Part shown: piece by piece, positions 8,525-16,467 of the stretch
Numbering within the stretch: the first letter of the stretch is position 1
Layout: every line of letters begins with the position of its first letter
Source: G963665925 sp963676345
GTDB taxonomy: Bacteria; Bacillota; Clostridia; Peptostreptococcales; Acidaminobacteraceae
Length of the DNA: 64,000 nt
NCBI GenBank assembly: GCA_963676345.2
Contig: CAXXTS010000005.1
Coordinates: forward strand, 372,001 to 436,000
Direction: 5' to 3'
Translations under genes and position numbers: made by a program
The notes under the pieces: generated by a model
Database searches by the model: none
Seen by the model: only the letters and a program-made list of their open reading frames with translations
What the model was told of the DNA's origin: nothing

Positions 8525-9820
8525 TTAAAACCCGAATCGCTTATCAAATTCAGACTGGAGTTCTTGTCTGAATTTTGGGTGTGCAATTTTTATAAGACTC
8601 TCCGCCCTTTCTTTGAGTGTTTTACCCTTTAAGTTGGCAACACCATACTCAGTAACAACATAGTGTGCGTCATTACGCGATGTTGTTACAGCCGACCCAT
8701 GTGTTAGAAAGGGTACAATTCTTGAAACGGTTCCTTTTGAAGCAGTGGACGGCATGGCTATTATGGACTTTCCATCTTTAGCCATGCTGGCGCCTCGAAC
8801 ATAATCAACTTGTCCACCAACACCACTAAACTGTGTTAGACCAATACTATCAGAAACAATCTGTCCCATTAGATCAACTTGAATACAGGAGTTTATGGAG
8901 ACCATTTTATGGTTTTGCATAATAGTACAGGGGTCATTGACATAATCAACCGAATACATTTCTACAGAGGGATTATTGTTAACAAAATCGTAGAGTCTCT
9001 TTGAGCCCATGAGGAAGGTTGCAACCATTTTACCCTTATGCAGTGTTTTTTGACTGTTATTGATTACGCCTGATTCCACAAGTTCAACAACACCATCAGA
9101 AAACATCTCAGAATGGATACCTAAGTCCTTTTTATCTTTCAAGAAAAGAAGGACAGCATCGGGAATAGAACCAATTCCAAGTTGCAATGTCGACCCGTTT
9201 TCTATGAGCTGTGCACAATTTTCACCTATGGCCTTTTCAACATCCCCAATACGTGGTGGGGGAAGCTCAAGCATCGGATAAGATGACTCAACAATATAAT
9301 CAATTTCTGAAATATGAATAAATGCCCCACCCATTGTCCTTGGCATTTGATCATTCACTTCAGCAATGACTACTTTAGCGGCTAAAGCTGCTGGTTTTGT
9401 ATAGTCTACAGATAAGCCGAAGCTGCAAAAGCCATGTTCATCAGGACGGCTAAGTTGTACTAGGGCGACATCTGGCGGTAAGTGTCCTTCTGTGAACAGA
9501 GATGGAATTTCATAAAAGAAACAAGGTGTGTAGTCAGCCCTGTTTTCTTGAACGGCTTTACGCGTACTCCCTGCTACAAACAGTGCATTGTGTCGAAAAT
9601 GTGCTTCCATTTCTGGTTGTGTATGTTTTGCATCACTGAGTGATACCATATGAATAATTTCTACATTTTTATAAAGATCCTTCATTTCAAGCATAGCTGT
9701 AATCAGGTCTTTAGGTTCGCTTGCGGCATGACCAACCACAACACGATCGCCAGCTTTAATATGTTTAACGGCTTCTTTGGCAGTTCTCAGTTTTTCATTA
9801 TACATTTGCTGTACAGACAT
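8525..9820 (-). CDS. 4-hydroxybutyrate / butyrate-type CoA-transferase (acetyl-CoA hydrolase/transferase family)
   Basis: A 431-residue family I CoA-transferase of the Cat2/AbfT/But type, moving CoA from acetyl- or butyryl-CoA to a short-chain acid such as 4-hydroxybutyrate. Both family domains are complete. The catalytic glutamate is expected in GIHSEMFSDGVVEL (near residue 240), and other signatures are LQLGIGSIPDAVL, SGVGGQVDYVRGA and HYVVTEYGVANLKGKT. It is the second gene behind a nifU-like gene, 29 bp apart, under the sigma-54 promoter at 10221. Neighbouring 4-hydroxybutyrate dehydrogenase and Bcd/Etf favour 4-hydroxybutyrate as acceptor. Butyryl-CoA:acetate transferase is the main alternative and cannot be excluded by eye. 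Confidence 0.88.
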   Translation of the reverse strand: MSVQQMYNEKLRTAKEAVKHIKAGDRVVVGHAASEPKDLITAMLEMKDLYKNVEIIHMVSLSDAKHTQPEMEAHFRHNALFVAGSTRKAVQENRADYTPCFFYEIPSLFTEGHLPPDVALVQLSRPDEHGFCSFGLSVDYTKPAALAAKVVIAEVNDQMPRTMGGAFIHISEIDYIVESSYPMLELPPPRIGDVEKAIGENCAQLIENGSTLQLGIGSIPDAVLLFLKDKKDLGIHSEMFSDGVVELVESGVINNSQKTLHKGKMVATFLMGSKRLYDFVNNNPSVEMYSVDYVNDPCTIMQNHKMVSINSCIQVDLMGQIVSDSIGLTQFSGVGGQVDYVRGASMAKDGKSIIAMPSTASKGTVSRIVPFLTHGSAVTTSRNDAHYVVTEYGVANLKGKTLKERAESLIKIAHPKFRQELQSEFDKRFGF

Positions 9821-9849
9821 TGCTTTTCCTCCTTGGCATTCAATGACAG

Positions 9850-10128
9850 TTATATTTTACTGGTGAGTATTTTTTTGGCGAAATCAAGCATGTCTTTGTT
9901 GACTTCAGTAATAGCGATAACACGCTCAATTTCTGGGACTTGTTCTTTGATGGTTCCTTCAACGATTTCGACCAATGTGATTCTTGCAGAAGGACAATTT
10001 GAACAGGCACCCAAGAGTTTAACCTCAGCAACGCCGTCCTTGACACTGACAAGTCTTACATCACCTAAATGGTCTTGAAGTTGTGGTCTTACGCGTTCAT
10101 TTAAGACTTGGTTCACTTTTTCAAACAT
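9850..10128 (-). CDS. NifU C-terminal-domain-like protein
   Basis: A 92-residue protein consisting of a single NifU C-terminal (Nfu) domain with the CxxC motif in LGACSNCPSARITLVEIVEG. Such domains carry or deliver Fe-S clusters. The ATG at 10128 is preceded by AAGGAG; upstream sequence in the same frame is hydrophobic read-through and not part of the gene. It is the first gene of a sigma-54 operon with the CoA-transferase, an unusual partner. A plausible role is maturation of an Fe-S enzyme of the same pathway, such as 4-hydroxybutyryl-CoA dehydratase, which is a [4Fe-4S] flavoenzyme encoded elsewhere; this is inference. Confidence 0.85.
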   Translation of the reverse strand: MFEKVNQVLNERVRPQLQDHLGDVRLVSVKDGVAEVKLLGACSNCPSARITLVEIVEGTIKEQVPEIERVIAITEVNKDMLDFAKKILTSKI

Positions 10129-10220
10129 ATTTAGACTCCTTATAATACAAGCATATATCGATTTATGATGCGTATTTTGCAATGCGTTACAAATTAGACT
10201 GTGAGCACAATTAAATATAA

Positions 10221-10237
10221 AGCAATTTATATGCCAA
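10221..10237 (-). promoter_or_regulatory. Sigma-54 promoter of the nifU-like/CoA-transferase operon
   Basis: On the minus strand the sequence is TTGGCATATAAATTGCT. GG and GC are 10 bases apart, as required. It lies 93-109 bp before the nifU-like start codon and is followed upstream by three enhancer-type palindromes. Confidence 0.87.
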
Positions 10238-10322
10238 AATAAGAAAAGAAAGTATTGTAAAAGAACACTTGAAAATAGGGCAGTTGCGGGGACTATCTGC
10301 TTGTATATCAATGATAGAAAAA

Positions 10323-10354
10323 GACCGCTTGTTTCAAAAATGAAACAAGCGGTC
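10323..10354 (-). terminator. Terminator of the CBS-PAS activator gene, overlapping an activator-binding site (UAS 3)
   Basis: A 13-bp perfect stem (GACCGCTTGTTTC and its complement, 6-nt loop) is followed on the minus strand by TTTTTCTAT, a classical intrinsic terminator for the gene ending at 10450. Its core, TGTTTCAAAAATGAAACA at 10330-10347, is also a perfect match to the activator-site pattern 93 bp upstream of the sigma-54 promoter at 10221. The same bases therefore probably serve as an RNA terminator and a DNA enhancer. Confidence 0.75.
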
Positions 10355-10399
10355 CTGGTTTAAGTATTTAATTGGCTAATGCGAAGCGTTTGGGTAAAA

Positions 10400-10417
10400 C
10401 GTTTCAAATATGGAACG
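10400..10417. promoter_or_regulatory. Activator-binding site (UAS 4)
   Basis: CGTTTCAAATATGGAACG follows the same 6-6-6 palindrome layout as the sites at 6286 and 10330 and directly abuts UAS 5. Confidence 0.65.
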
Positions 10418-10435
10418 TGTTCCTATTGTGGAACA
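10418..10435. promoter_or_regulatory. Activator-binding site (UAS 5)
   Basis: TGTTCCTATTGTGGAACA has perfect 6-bp arms. It abuts UAS 4 without a gap, giving two 18-bp sites in tandem, suitable for cooperative binding of an activator dimer pair about 180 bp from the promoter at 10221. Confidence 0.7.
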
Positions 10436-10449
10436 ATAGAACAATTGAA

Positions 10450-12192
10450 TTAATCAATATATTTCTTACGTTTACGAACAAAGGTTGAAGGTGCAATGTT
10501 TAGTGCTTTAGCTGCATCGCGCACATTACCAAATTTGTCATAGGCTTTGTCAATGAGGTCCTTTTCTACAATGCCAAGGGCACTGTCCAGCGGCATGATT
10601 TCGGAGTCAAATCGAAGGGGCATAATCGTGTTAAGTGATGCAATGATACTCGGTAAATTGTCACAAGTAATCAACTGATCGCTACTCATAACGGCAGCCC
10701 GTTCAACAATATTGCCGAGCTCACGTACATTTCCAGGCCACGAGTAGGCGTAAAACGCATCAAGTGCATCTCTTGAAAAGGATTTATTCCACTTATATTT
10801 CTCATTTATGCGCTTTATGAAGTGACTAACAAGGGGAAATATATCTTCCTTTCGATCCCTGAGGGGTGGAATGGAAACCGGAACAACGTTTAAGCGGTAA
10901 AATAGGTCTTCACGAAATTTCTTTTCCTTGACCATGTTCTTAAGGTCCTTATTTGTTGCAGAGATAACACGTACATCAATTTTAATGGGACTTAGTCCGC
11001 CAACTTTTGTAATTTCCTGTTCTTGTAAGACGCGTAGGAGCTTAACTTGAATATCTAAAGAGAGTTCGCCAATTTCGTCAAGAAAAATTGTACCCGTATT
11101 CGCAACTTCAAAAAGTCCCTTTTTCCCATTGTTGTTTGCGCCTGTAAAAGCCCCTTTTTCATATCCAAATAGTTCAGATTCAATGAGATTATCAGGAATG
11201 GCGCTGCAATTTATCTTAATAAAGGGCTTGTCATTTCTAAGGCTGTTCTTATGTATATACTTTGCAATTTCTTCCTTGCCAACACCGCTTTCTCCAAGTA
11301 GAAGGATGGTAGAATCGATTTTTGAAACTTTTCTTGCTAAGTGGAGTATTTCCAGCATTTTTGGATCCTTTGCCTTGAGTCCAGGTGTTTGAAGAAATTG
11401 ATCTTTCATGGCTTCAATTTCTGAATAATATTTTTCAGCCAGTTTTTTGTTTTGATCCAGCTTATTTTTCAAATCTGATAATTCGGTAATATCACGTACA
11501 TTGGTTGCAACCATGCTTACTTTGCCGTTTTCATCAGCGACCGGCGTGCTTGTAATGAGTCCTTTAAGACCGCTTTTGAATGTTTGGATAAGGGTAACGG
11601 GTTTTCCCTTCTTGAGTGCAGCCAAGGACCCTGATTCAGAAATAAAATTATCCTTTACAAGATCGTCCATATAACGATTAAGCATAAGGGACCTATTTAG
11701 TCCTGTAATTCTTTCATAAGAAGCATTAATACGAAGGGTTTTAGGTCTGCCATCAACAATTTGCGTGATATAGATGCCGTCATAAGAGGATTCAAAAAAA
11801 GCTTCCATGACAAGCAACTCTTGATTTTTATTTCTGAGTATGGATAAGGCAATATCTGATTGGTTGAGTAGACCTGTAAACTGCCCGCCATCATCATGAA
11901 GGGCTATGTAATCAAATGACTGATGGTTCAGAGCGTCAATAGGGGTGTCTTCATGAAAGGAAGTCACGGGCGTGTAAGAAAGTTTAGAAATTGGGGTCTC
12001 ATGTGGACAACCTCTTTGAATAGCTTTTGCAAGCTGGCCTGGTGTAATGAGGCCAACAGGCTTATATTCGGTACTTATTAAAGGCACTACATTTAGTTGA
12101 GTATGAGATGAAAAGGTGCTTATGACTTCAAATAGTGTAGCATTTATGCTGAGTGCAGTGGTTATGCTGGTTAATAAGTCTTTAGCTTTCAA
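10450..12192 (-). CDS. Sigma-54-dependent activator, CBS pair-PAS-AAA-Fis
   Basis: A 580-residue enhancer-binding protein. Residues about 1-125 form a CBS-domain pair (MKAKDLLTSITTALSINATL, VGLITPGQLAKAI, FTGLLNQSDIALSIL), so an adenosyl nucleotide may be the signal. A PAS domain (about 130-240) follows. The AAA+ domain has Walker A GESGVGKEEIAK near residue 298, GAFTGA near 346 and FYRLNVVPVSIPPLRDR. The C-terminal Fis-type helix-turn-helix reads VRDAAKALNIAPSTFVRKRKK. It sits immediately upstream of the nifU-like/CoA-transferase operon but is separated by a terminator and has no visible sigma-54 promoter of its own. It may share or compete for the TGTTYC-N6-GRAACA sites with the activator at 6687. 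Confidence 0.88.
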   Translation of the reverse strand: MKAKDLLTSITTALSINATLFEVISTFSSHTQLNVVPLISTEYKPVGLITPGQLAKAIQRGCPHETPISKLSYTPVTSFHEDTPIDALNHQSFDYIALHDDGGQFTGLLNQSDIALSILRNKNQELLVMEAFFESSYDGIYITQIVDGRPKTLRINASYERITGLNRSLMLNRYMDDLVKDNFISESGSLAALKKGKPVTLIQTFKSGLKGLITSTPVADENGKVSMVATNVRDITELSDLKNKLDQNKKLAEKYYSEIEAMKDQFLQTPGLKAKDPKMLEILHLARKVSKIDSTILLLGESGVGKEEIAKYIHKNSLRNDKPFIKINCSAIPDNLIESELFGYEKGAFTGANNNGKKGLFEVANTGTIFLDEIGELSLDIQVKLLRVLQEQEITKVGGLSPIKIDVRVISATNKDLKNMVKEKKFREDLFYRLNVVPVSIPPLRDRKEDIFPLVSHFIKRINEKYKWNKSFSRDALDAFYAYSWPGNVRELGNIVERAAVMSSDQLITCDNLPSIIASLNTIMPLRFDSEIMPLDSALGIVEKDLIDKAYDKFGNVRDAAKALNIAPSTFVRKRKKYID

Positions 12193-12302
12193 TTTAATCC
12201 ACTCCTTAAATATTTTACTAGTGAAAGTATACCTTAATTTATAGTTTTATCCAAAGAAAATAAAGAGAAATCCAACTAATTTATTAAGGAAATGACATGA
12301 AA

Positions 12303-12331
12303 TTGACTATAACGTTACATCGTGATATCCT
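12303..12331 (+). promoter_or_regulatory. Candidate sigma-70 promoter of the bpsA leader transcript
   Basis: TTGACT and TATCCT are separated by exactly 17 bases. It would start a transcript containing the 8-codon reading frame at 12377, the terminator at 12629 and the bpsA gene. Confidence 0.45.
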
Positions 12332-12376
12332 AATAGAGAAATATATCCAAATATTAAACTTTAAGGGGGTTAGTTG

Positions 12377-12403
12377 ATGAGCCTGTCTCATAATCAGAAA
12401 TAG
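12377..12403 (+). CDS. Possible 8-codon leader peptide
   Basis: ATG 12377 follows TAAGGGGG with a 7-base spacer and encodes MSLSHNQK before a TAG stop. Position between a promoter and an intrinsic terminator suggests translation-dependent attenuation of bpsA. The same stretch also resembles one end of a short inverted repeat (GAGCCTGTCTCAT and AATGAGACGCCCAT near 12550), so a decayed insertion element is the alternative. No family recognised. Confidence 0.25.
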   Translation: MSLSHNQK

Positions 12404-12628
12404 TAAATGAATATTGTTGGTGTATTTAAGATGAAATCTTCGCGAGAGCTTATTTGTAAGCGTTTGTCCGTAAGGTTTAATTTTTGCGCCAATAAAACTA
12501 TTGGATTATGAACAGCCACTTCAATTATACCTATACTTTGTTTTTGAATGAGACGCCCATGCGATAAAATTATTTGTATGATTTTATTGAATTTGAGAGT
12601 AGCATTCTTGATAATCGATGTATCGAGG

Positions 12629-12656
12629 CCGTGATTAATGTAATCGCGGTTTTTTT
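12629..12656 (+). terminator. Intrinsic terminator in the leader before bpsA
   Basis: The 9-bp stem CCGTGATTA/TAATCGCGG (one G-T pair), a 3-nt loop and seven T form a textbook terminator 139 bp ahead of bpsA. No convincing gene precedes it within 430 bp, so it ends either a small RNA started near 12340 or acts as an attenuator. The remainder of 12193-12794 shows AT-rich hairpins but no supportable gene. Confidence 0.65.
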
Positions 12657-12794
12657 GTATACAAATATGGGAAATAATAGAAATTTAACAAAGAAGCACA
12701 AATGCGCTTTATTGCCAAAGCGTAATGTGTCAAAGGGTGTTCATAATCGTAGTACGGTGTATACAGAAAGGAAAAATATAAGGAGTACTAGGCT

Positions 12795-13859
12795 ATGAAT
12801 GACTATATTGAGAACGTGACAAGAGCTGTAAAAATTGATGAAGGCCGGGTCATGGTTGAAAAGTTTTTAATCACTGTTTATATGGAATCGCCGATTTCCT
12901 CTAAAGACCTTTCCAGAAAGCTATTTTTGCCGGTTCCGCTTGTGACTGCAATAAAAAGGGAGTTTATGAAATTAGGTCTATTAGTGCAAGATGCAGGCAT
13001 TCAAATTACAGAAAAAGGGATACTATATATAGAAAATCAGTGTCATTTTAAAGGTGTTAATAAGGAACTCTATTTACAGATTGAACAAGGAAACTTTTGT
13101 ACAGATGAGCTTATCGGGAATGAAGGAGACTTTATAAGTCAGATTTACGATAATAGACCAAGCGTTAACCGCGCTCTTGATCAAGCCCACTGTACGGTTA
13201 AAACAAGTTTTGAAAGAGCCCTGCTTTTAATAAAACATCATACTTTGATTAATAAAAAAATACTCTGTATAGGCGATGATGATCTAGTAAGTATTTCAAT
13301 AGGCTTTATTCTGAAGGTACTATACTCAAATGTGGACTATAACAGTACAGAGATTCACGTTATTGATGTTGATGAGAGACTGTTAGCGTTTATTAATGAG
13401 GTTGCTACTGTATATAATTTGCCCATTATATGTCATCAAGCAGACATAAGGCAATCTTTTCCGAGTGAACTCGAGAACCGGTTCGACTGCTTTTTTACAG
13501 ACCCGCCATATACCTTAAATGGACTTGATTTATTTATCTCACGTGGTTTGTCTGGATTAAAGCGTTTAAGTGGGTTGCCCATATTTCTTTCATTTGCACA
13601 TAAATCACAAGATTATACACATGAAATGCTTTATATTATATCCAAGCTTGGTTTAAGCATACATCAAGTCATTCCGAAGTTTAATAAATATCTTGGCGCA
13701 AGTCTTATAGGGAATATTGGTCAAATGTATATCATGCAAACCACATCGAGAACATCCAGTAAAATTAAGTCTAAACATGTATTTAATGCGCCGCTTTACA
13801 CAAGGGCATTTCATAAAAAAACACTAAATAGAGACAGCAGAAACTTGAGAAAGGCATAA
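12795..13859 (+). CDS. bpsA: Branched-chain polyamine synthase (BpsA, DUF43 family)
   Basis: A 354-residue protein resembling N4-bis(aminopropyl)spermidine synthase, which transfers aminopropyl groups from decarboxylated S-adenosylmethionine to spermidine. Residues about 1-80 form a winged-helix-like N-terminal domain. The C-terminal Rossmann catalytic domain has ILCIGDDDLVSISIG near residue 159 (the GDDD motif), IHVIDVDERLLAFI, and FTDPPYTLNG near 234. ATG follows AAGGAGTACTAGGCT. BpsA enzymes are best known from thermophilic archaea and bacteria. Its expected supplier, AdoMet decarboxylase, is present only as a gutted remnant directly downstream, so either a second speD exists elsewhere or the pathway is being lost. 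Confidence 0.82.
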   Translation: MNDYIENVTRAVKIDEGRVMVEKFLITVYMESPISSKDLSRKLFLPVPLVTAIKREFMKLGLLVQDAGIQITEKGILYIENQCHFKGVNKELYLQIEQGNFCTDELIGNEGDFISQIYDNRPSVNRALDQAHCTVKTSFERALLLIKHHTLINKKILCIGDDDLVSISIGFILKVLYSNVDYNSTEIHVIDVDERLLAFINEVATVYNLPIICHQADIRQSFPSELENRFDCFFTDPPYTLNGLDLFISRGLSGLKRLSGLPIFLSFAHKSQDYTHEMLYIISKLGLSIHQVIPKFNKYLGASLIGNIGQMYIMQTTSRTSSKIKSKHVFNAPLYTRAFHKKTLNRDSRNLRKA

Positions 13860-13861
13860 GT

Positions 13862-14064
13862 ATGAAAACATATGATTTCTATGGAAAGCATTTGATGGCA
13901 GAGTATTATCAAGTCGATTTCGAAACACATGCACAAGTTGAAAAGGTAAAAACAGTACTTCTAGAAGCGTTGAAGTTGAATATCTTGTGGAGAGACTAAA
14001 TGTGAAACAATACAAAATGCAGATTATTGACAGGGGCAACGACAAGTCAAATAGTCAAGCTTAG
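13862..14064 (+). pseudogene. speD: S-adenosylmethionine decarboxylase remnant with internal deletion
   Basis: ATG 13862, two bases after the bpsA stop, opens a frame reading MKTYDFYGKHLMAEYYQVDF, the typical SpeD N-terminus, which stops at 13999. A second frame overlaps it and reads VEYLVERLNVKQYKMQIIDRG up to the stop at 14062, the typical SpeD C-terminus. The core of about 60 residues, including the self-cleavage serine and the catalytic His and Cys, is missing, and the junction is out of frame. The gene is therefore inactive. The bpsA-speD order supports the polyamine assignment of bpsA. Confidence 0.75.
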
Positions 14065-14203
14065 AGTGGATAGACTTTTAACGAATGATAAACGCAGAAG
14101 AAGCTATGAAGATAAAATCCTTGTCGAAATTTTGGGTTAAATAAAGTATGTGAAATATATAGCTTAACGTAAGTATCATTAGATGTGATATCGGGAGGTT
14201 CAA

Positions 14204-14986
14204 ATGATAAAACGTATTGAAGTAGAGAAAATAAGTGAACTGAAACCTTTTTTTGGTGAATGTAAATATGACAGGGTCTTGATAGACAGCGTGCTTGAAG
14301 GTAATGGCGGTGAGGTGCATGCTATTGTTTCAGAGGGTAAAATTGAAACAGTGCGATTCGATTCAGGTGCATTCACAATTTTAGCTGGAAACCCTTATTT
14401 AGAAGAGGTCGATGGTCTAATTGCTTTAAAGCCAGTCGAAGTGGTGACGCCTCAAGATAAAGTGTGGCGCGATGTACTTGCACTTAAATTTGAAGAAAAA
14501 ATGAGTCGAGTTCAATTTGTTAAATTTGATGCTTCAGATGTTTCAGAGAAACACTTAGAGGAATATGTTAAGAAACTTAACCCGGCGTATGAACTGAATG
14601 CATTTAGCAGGGATTTAATGGTTAGAGCAATTGATGATTTAAATAATCCTAATTTGATGGAAAATTTCAGTTCCCTAGAAGACTTCTCTAAACGTGGAAT
14701 GGGTTTCATTATAACTTTCAGTGGGAAAGTTGTGAGTGCGGCGACCTCCGTTGCCCGATCTTCTAAGGCAATCGATATTGAAATTGAGACACACCCAGAT
14801 CACATGCATAAGGGACTGGCTTCAGCCGTTGGGGCGAAATTAACACTAGAATGTATCCGTAGGGGGGTAAAGCCTGTATGGCTGGCTGCTAACAAGGCAT
14901 CTGAAAATCTTGCAATGAAATTAGGATACATAAAGGTTGAGGAATATGAAACCTACATTGTAGAATCGCTTATGCTATGTGATTAA
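14204..14986 (+). CDS. GNAT family N-acetyltransferase
   Basis: A 260-residue protein with the layout of the GNAT_acetyltran (ZmaR-like) family: an N-terminal non-catalytic half, then a GNAT domain in about residues 130-250. The acetyl-CoA loop lies in DIEIETHPDHMHKGLASAVG, followed by LAANKASENLAMKLGY. ATG follows CGGGAGG. Substrate unknown; it is likely monocistronic or co-transcribed with the esterase 49 bp downstream. Confidence 0.78.
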   Translation: MIKRIEVEKISELKPFFGECKYDRVLIDSVLEGNGGEVHAIVSEGKIETVRFDSGAFTILAGNPYLEEVDGLIALKPVEVVTPQDKVWRDVLALKFEEKMSRVQFVKFDASDVSEKHLEEYVKKLNPAYELNAFSRDLMVRAIDDLNNPNLMENFSSLEDFSKRGMGFIITFSGKVVSAATSVARSSKAIDIEIETHPDHMHKGLASAVGAKLTLECIRRGVKPVWLAANKASENLAMKLGYIKVEEYETYIVESLMLCD

Positions 14987-15035
14987 CATTTAGAAATTCA
15001 TGCTATGGAATACACGTAATTAGGAGGTTAAGTGA

Positions 15036-15962
15036 ATGCAAAGCTTAAGAAGTAAGCTAATTATTGGCTTGTTACGTAATAGACATCTCTTCAGATTTAA
15101 ACTAAAGCCTGAGATCGTAACCGAATCCTTTTCGGTAGATGCCTTTAGAGATAGAATTGAACAAGCTTCAGAACGTATGGAAAAGAGAAATAAACATATC
15201 AAAATAGAAGGACTTAATATAAAAGGCATGTATAGTGAATGGATTATTCCACCAAGTGCCCAGTCAGACAAGGTTATTTTGTATATACATGGGGGCGGGT
15301 TTATATCAGGTTCATGTAAGAGTCATAGAATGCATGTAACAAAATTTGCTCAAGAAAGTGGTGTAAAAGCACTCGTTTTTGATTACCGACTGGCGCCGGA
15401 ACACCCGTATCCTGCGGCACTTGAAGATTCAATAAAGGCCTATAAATGGCTACTTGATCAAGGGTACAAGTCAGACAACATAGTTATAGCGGGAGAATCT
15501 GCAGGAGGGTCTTTGACCCTATCCCTGCTACTTGCTTTAAAGGCGCGTGGCATTAAATTACCCAATTCAGCTGTAGCTGTATCTCCAGCAACAGATTTGA
15601 GCTATTCAGCCCCATCTGTAATTGCAAATGCCAAAAGAGATATTGCGCCTATGAATTCATGGCGCATCTGGACAGATTACTATATAGGAGATGCCGATAT
15701 TAGGGACCCTTATTTATCGCCTCTTTACGGCGACCATACAGGATTACCACCCCTTTATCTGCTTGTTGGAACTTATGAAATTCATTTGGATGACACCGTC
15801 AATTTTGCACGTAAAGCACGACAAGCAGGTGTGGAAGTCCACCTTAGTATTTGGGACAAAATGATTCATGCATTTCCAATTTTATCACCCCTGTTTCCTG
15901 AGGCGAAGGAGGCTCTAAGCGAAATTTGTGATTATATTAAGAGAAATCTAAGTACTCAGTGA
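15036..15962 (+). CDS. Alpha/beta hydrolase, hormone-sensitive-lipase (type IV) esterase
   Basis: A 308-residue cytoplasmic carboxylesterase. The oxyanion motif HGGG is in ILYIHGGGFISGS, the nucleophile serine in IAGESAGGSL (residue about 157), the acid in the segment after PLYLLVGTYEIHLDDT, and the catalytic histidine in KMIHAFPIL. No signal peptide. ATG follows TTAGGAGG. Natural substrate not evident. Confidence 0.88.
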   Translation: MQSLRSKLIIGLLRNRHLFRFKLKPEIVTESFSVDAFRDRIEQASERMEKRNKHIKIEGLNIKGMYSEWIIPPSAQSDKVILYIHGGGFISGSCKSHRMHVTKFAQESGVKALVFDYRLAPEHPYPAALEDSIKAYKWLLDQGYKSDNIVIAGESAGGSLTLSLLLALKARGIKLPNSAVAVSPATDLSYSAPSVIANAKRDIAPMNSWRIWTDYYIGDADIRDPYLSPLYGDHTGLPPLYLLVGTYEIHLDDTVNFARKARQAGVEVHLSIWDKMIHAFPILSPLFPEAKEALSEICDYIKRNLSTQ

Positions 15963-16092
15963 AGTATGTCGGTTCAGATGAATAAATAGGGTGCAATTGA
16001 ACCTAAAAAATGGTAAAATCAAAATGCAATAAAAGCGTGAAATATGTTTGGGCGCATGTGACATACAAAATTAGGTGATGTGGAGGTAGTAG

Positions 16093-16365
16093 ATGAGTAT
16101 ACTCATTATAGGCCTACTGCTGGTCGTAAATATACCAGCATTTAAAGCCATATTTAGAATGATGTTTACATCAATGGATGATTTCTATGAGTCCCTCCGC
16201 TATGTATTTACGCCGGATATCTTTTCGCTTTTCAGAGGGGAATATATCGATGACTGGTACGGAGAAATGAAAGTTCAATTTTTCGTAGTACTTTGCGGCG
16301 TACTTATTTTTGCGGAGTACACAGCAATTTCAAAAGTGTTTAACATCATTGGATTCCGCTTTTAA
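16093..16365 (+). CDS. Small membrane protein of unknown function
   Basis: A 90-residue protein with a strong ribosome site (GTGGAGGTAG). It has two hydrophobic segments, about residues 3-20 and 66-84, with a central polar loop rich in aromatic residues (DDFYESLRYVFTPDIF). I do not recognise the family. It ends before a strong bidirectional terminator. Confidence 0.65.
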   Translation: MSILIIGLLLVVNIPAFKAIFRMMFTSMDDFYESLRYVFTPDIFSLFRGEYIDDWYGEMKVQFFVVLCGVLIFAEYTAISKVFNIIGFRF

Positions 16366-16412
16366 ACTTATAACTTGAAATCATGGCGTGTTGAATCAAA
16401 TAGAAAAACAAC

Positions 16413-16458
16413 AAATGCTGAAGTCAGTTTACACACTGTAAACCGACTTCAGCATTTT
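16413..16458. terminator. Long bidirectional terminator
   Basis: AAATGCTGAAGTC/GACTTCAGCATTT form a 13-bp outer stem continued by GTTTAC/GTAAAC after one mismatch. It lies between the convergent small membrane protein and MBL-fold genes. Confidence 0.85.
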
Positions 16459-16467
16459 GTGTTTTAT

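Noticed and set aside
9650..10078. 142-codon plus-strand frame
   Set aside because: It lies opposite the CoA-transferase and nifU-like genes, both strongly supported on the minus strand.
12377..12565. Complete small insertion element (MITE)
   Set aside because: Inverted ends match only partly and no target duplication was seen; kept as an alternative for the leader only.
12574..12798. 74-codon plus-strand frame across the terminator before bpsA
   Set aside because: It runs through an intrinsic terminator, has no ribosome site and no recognisable domain.
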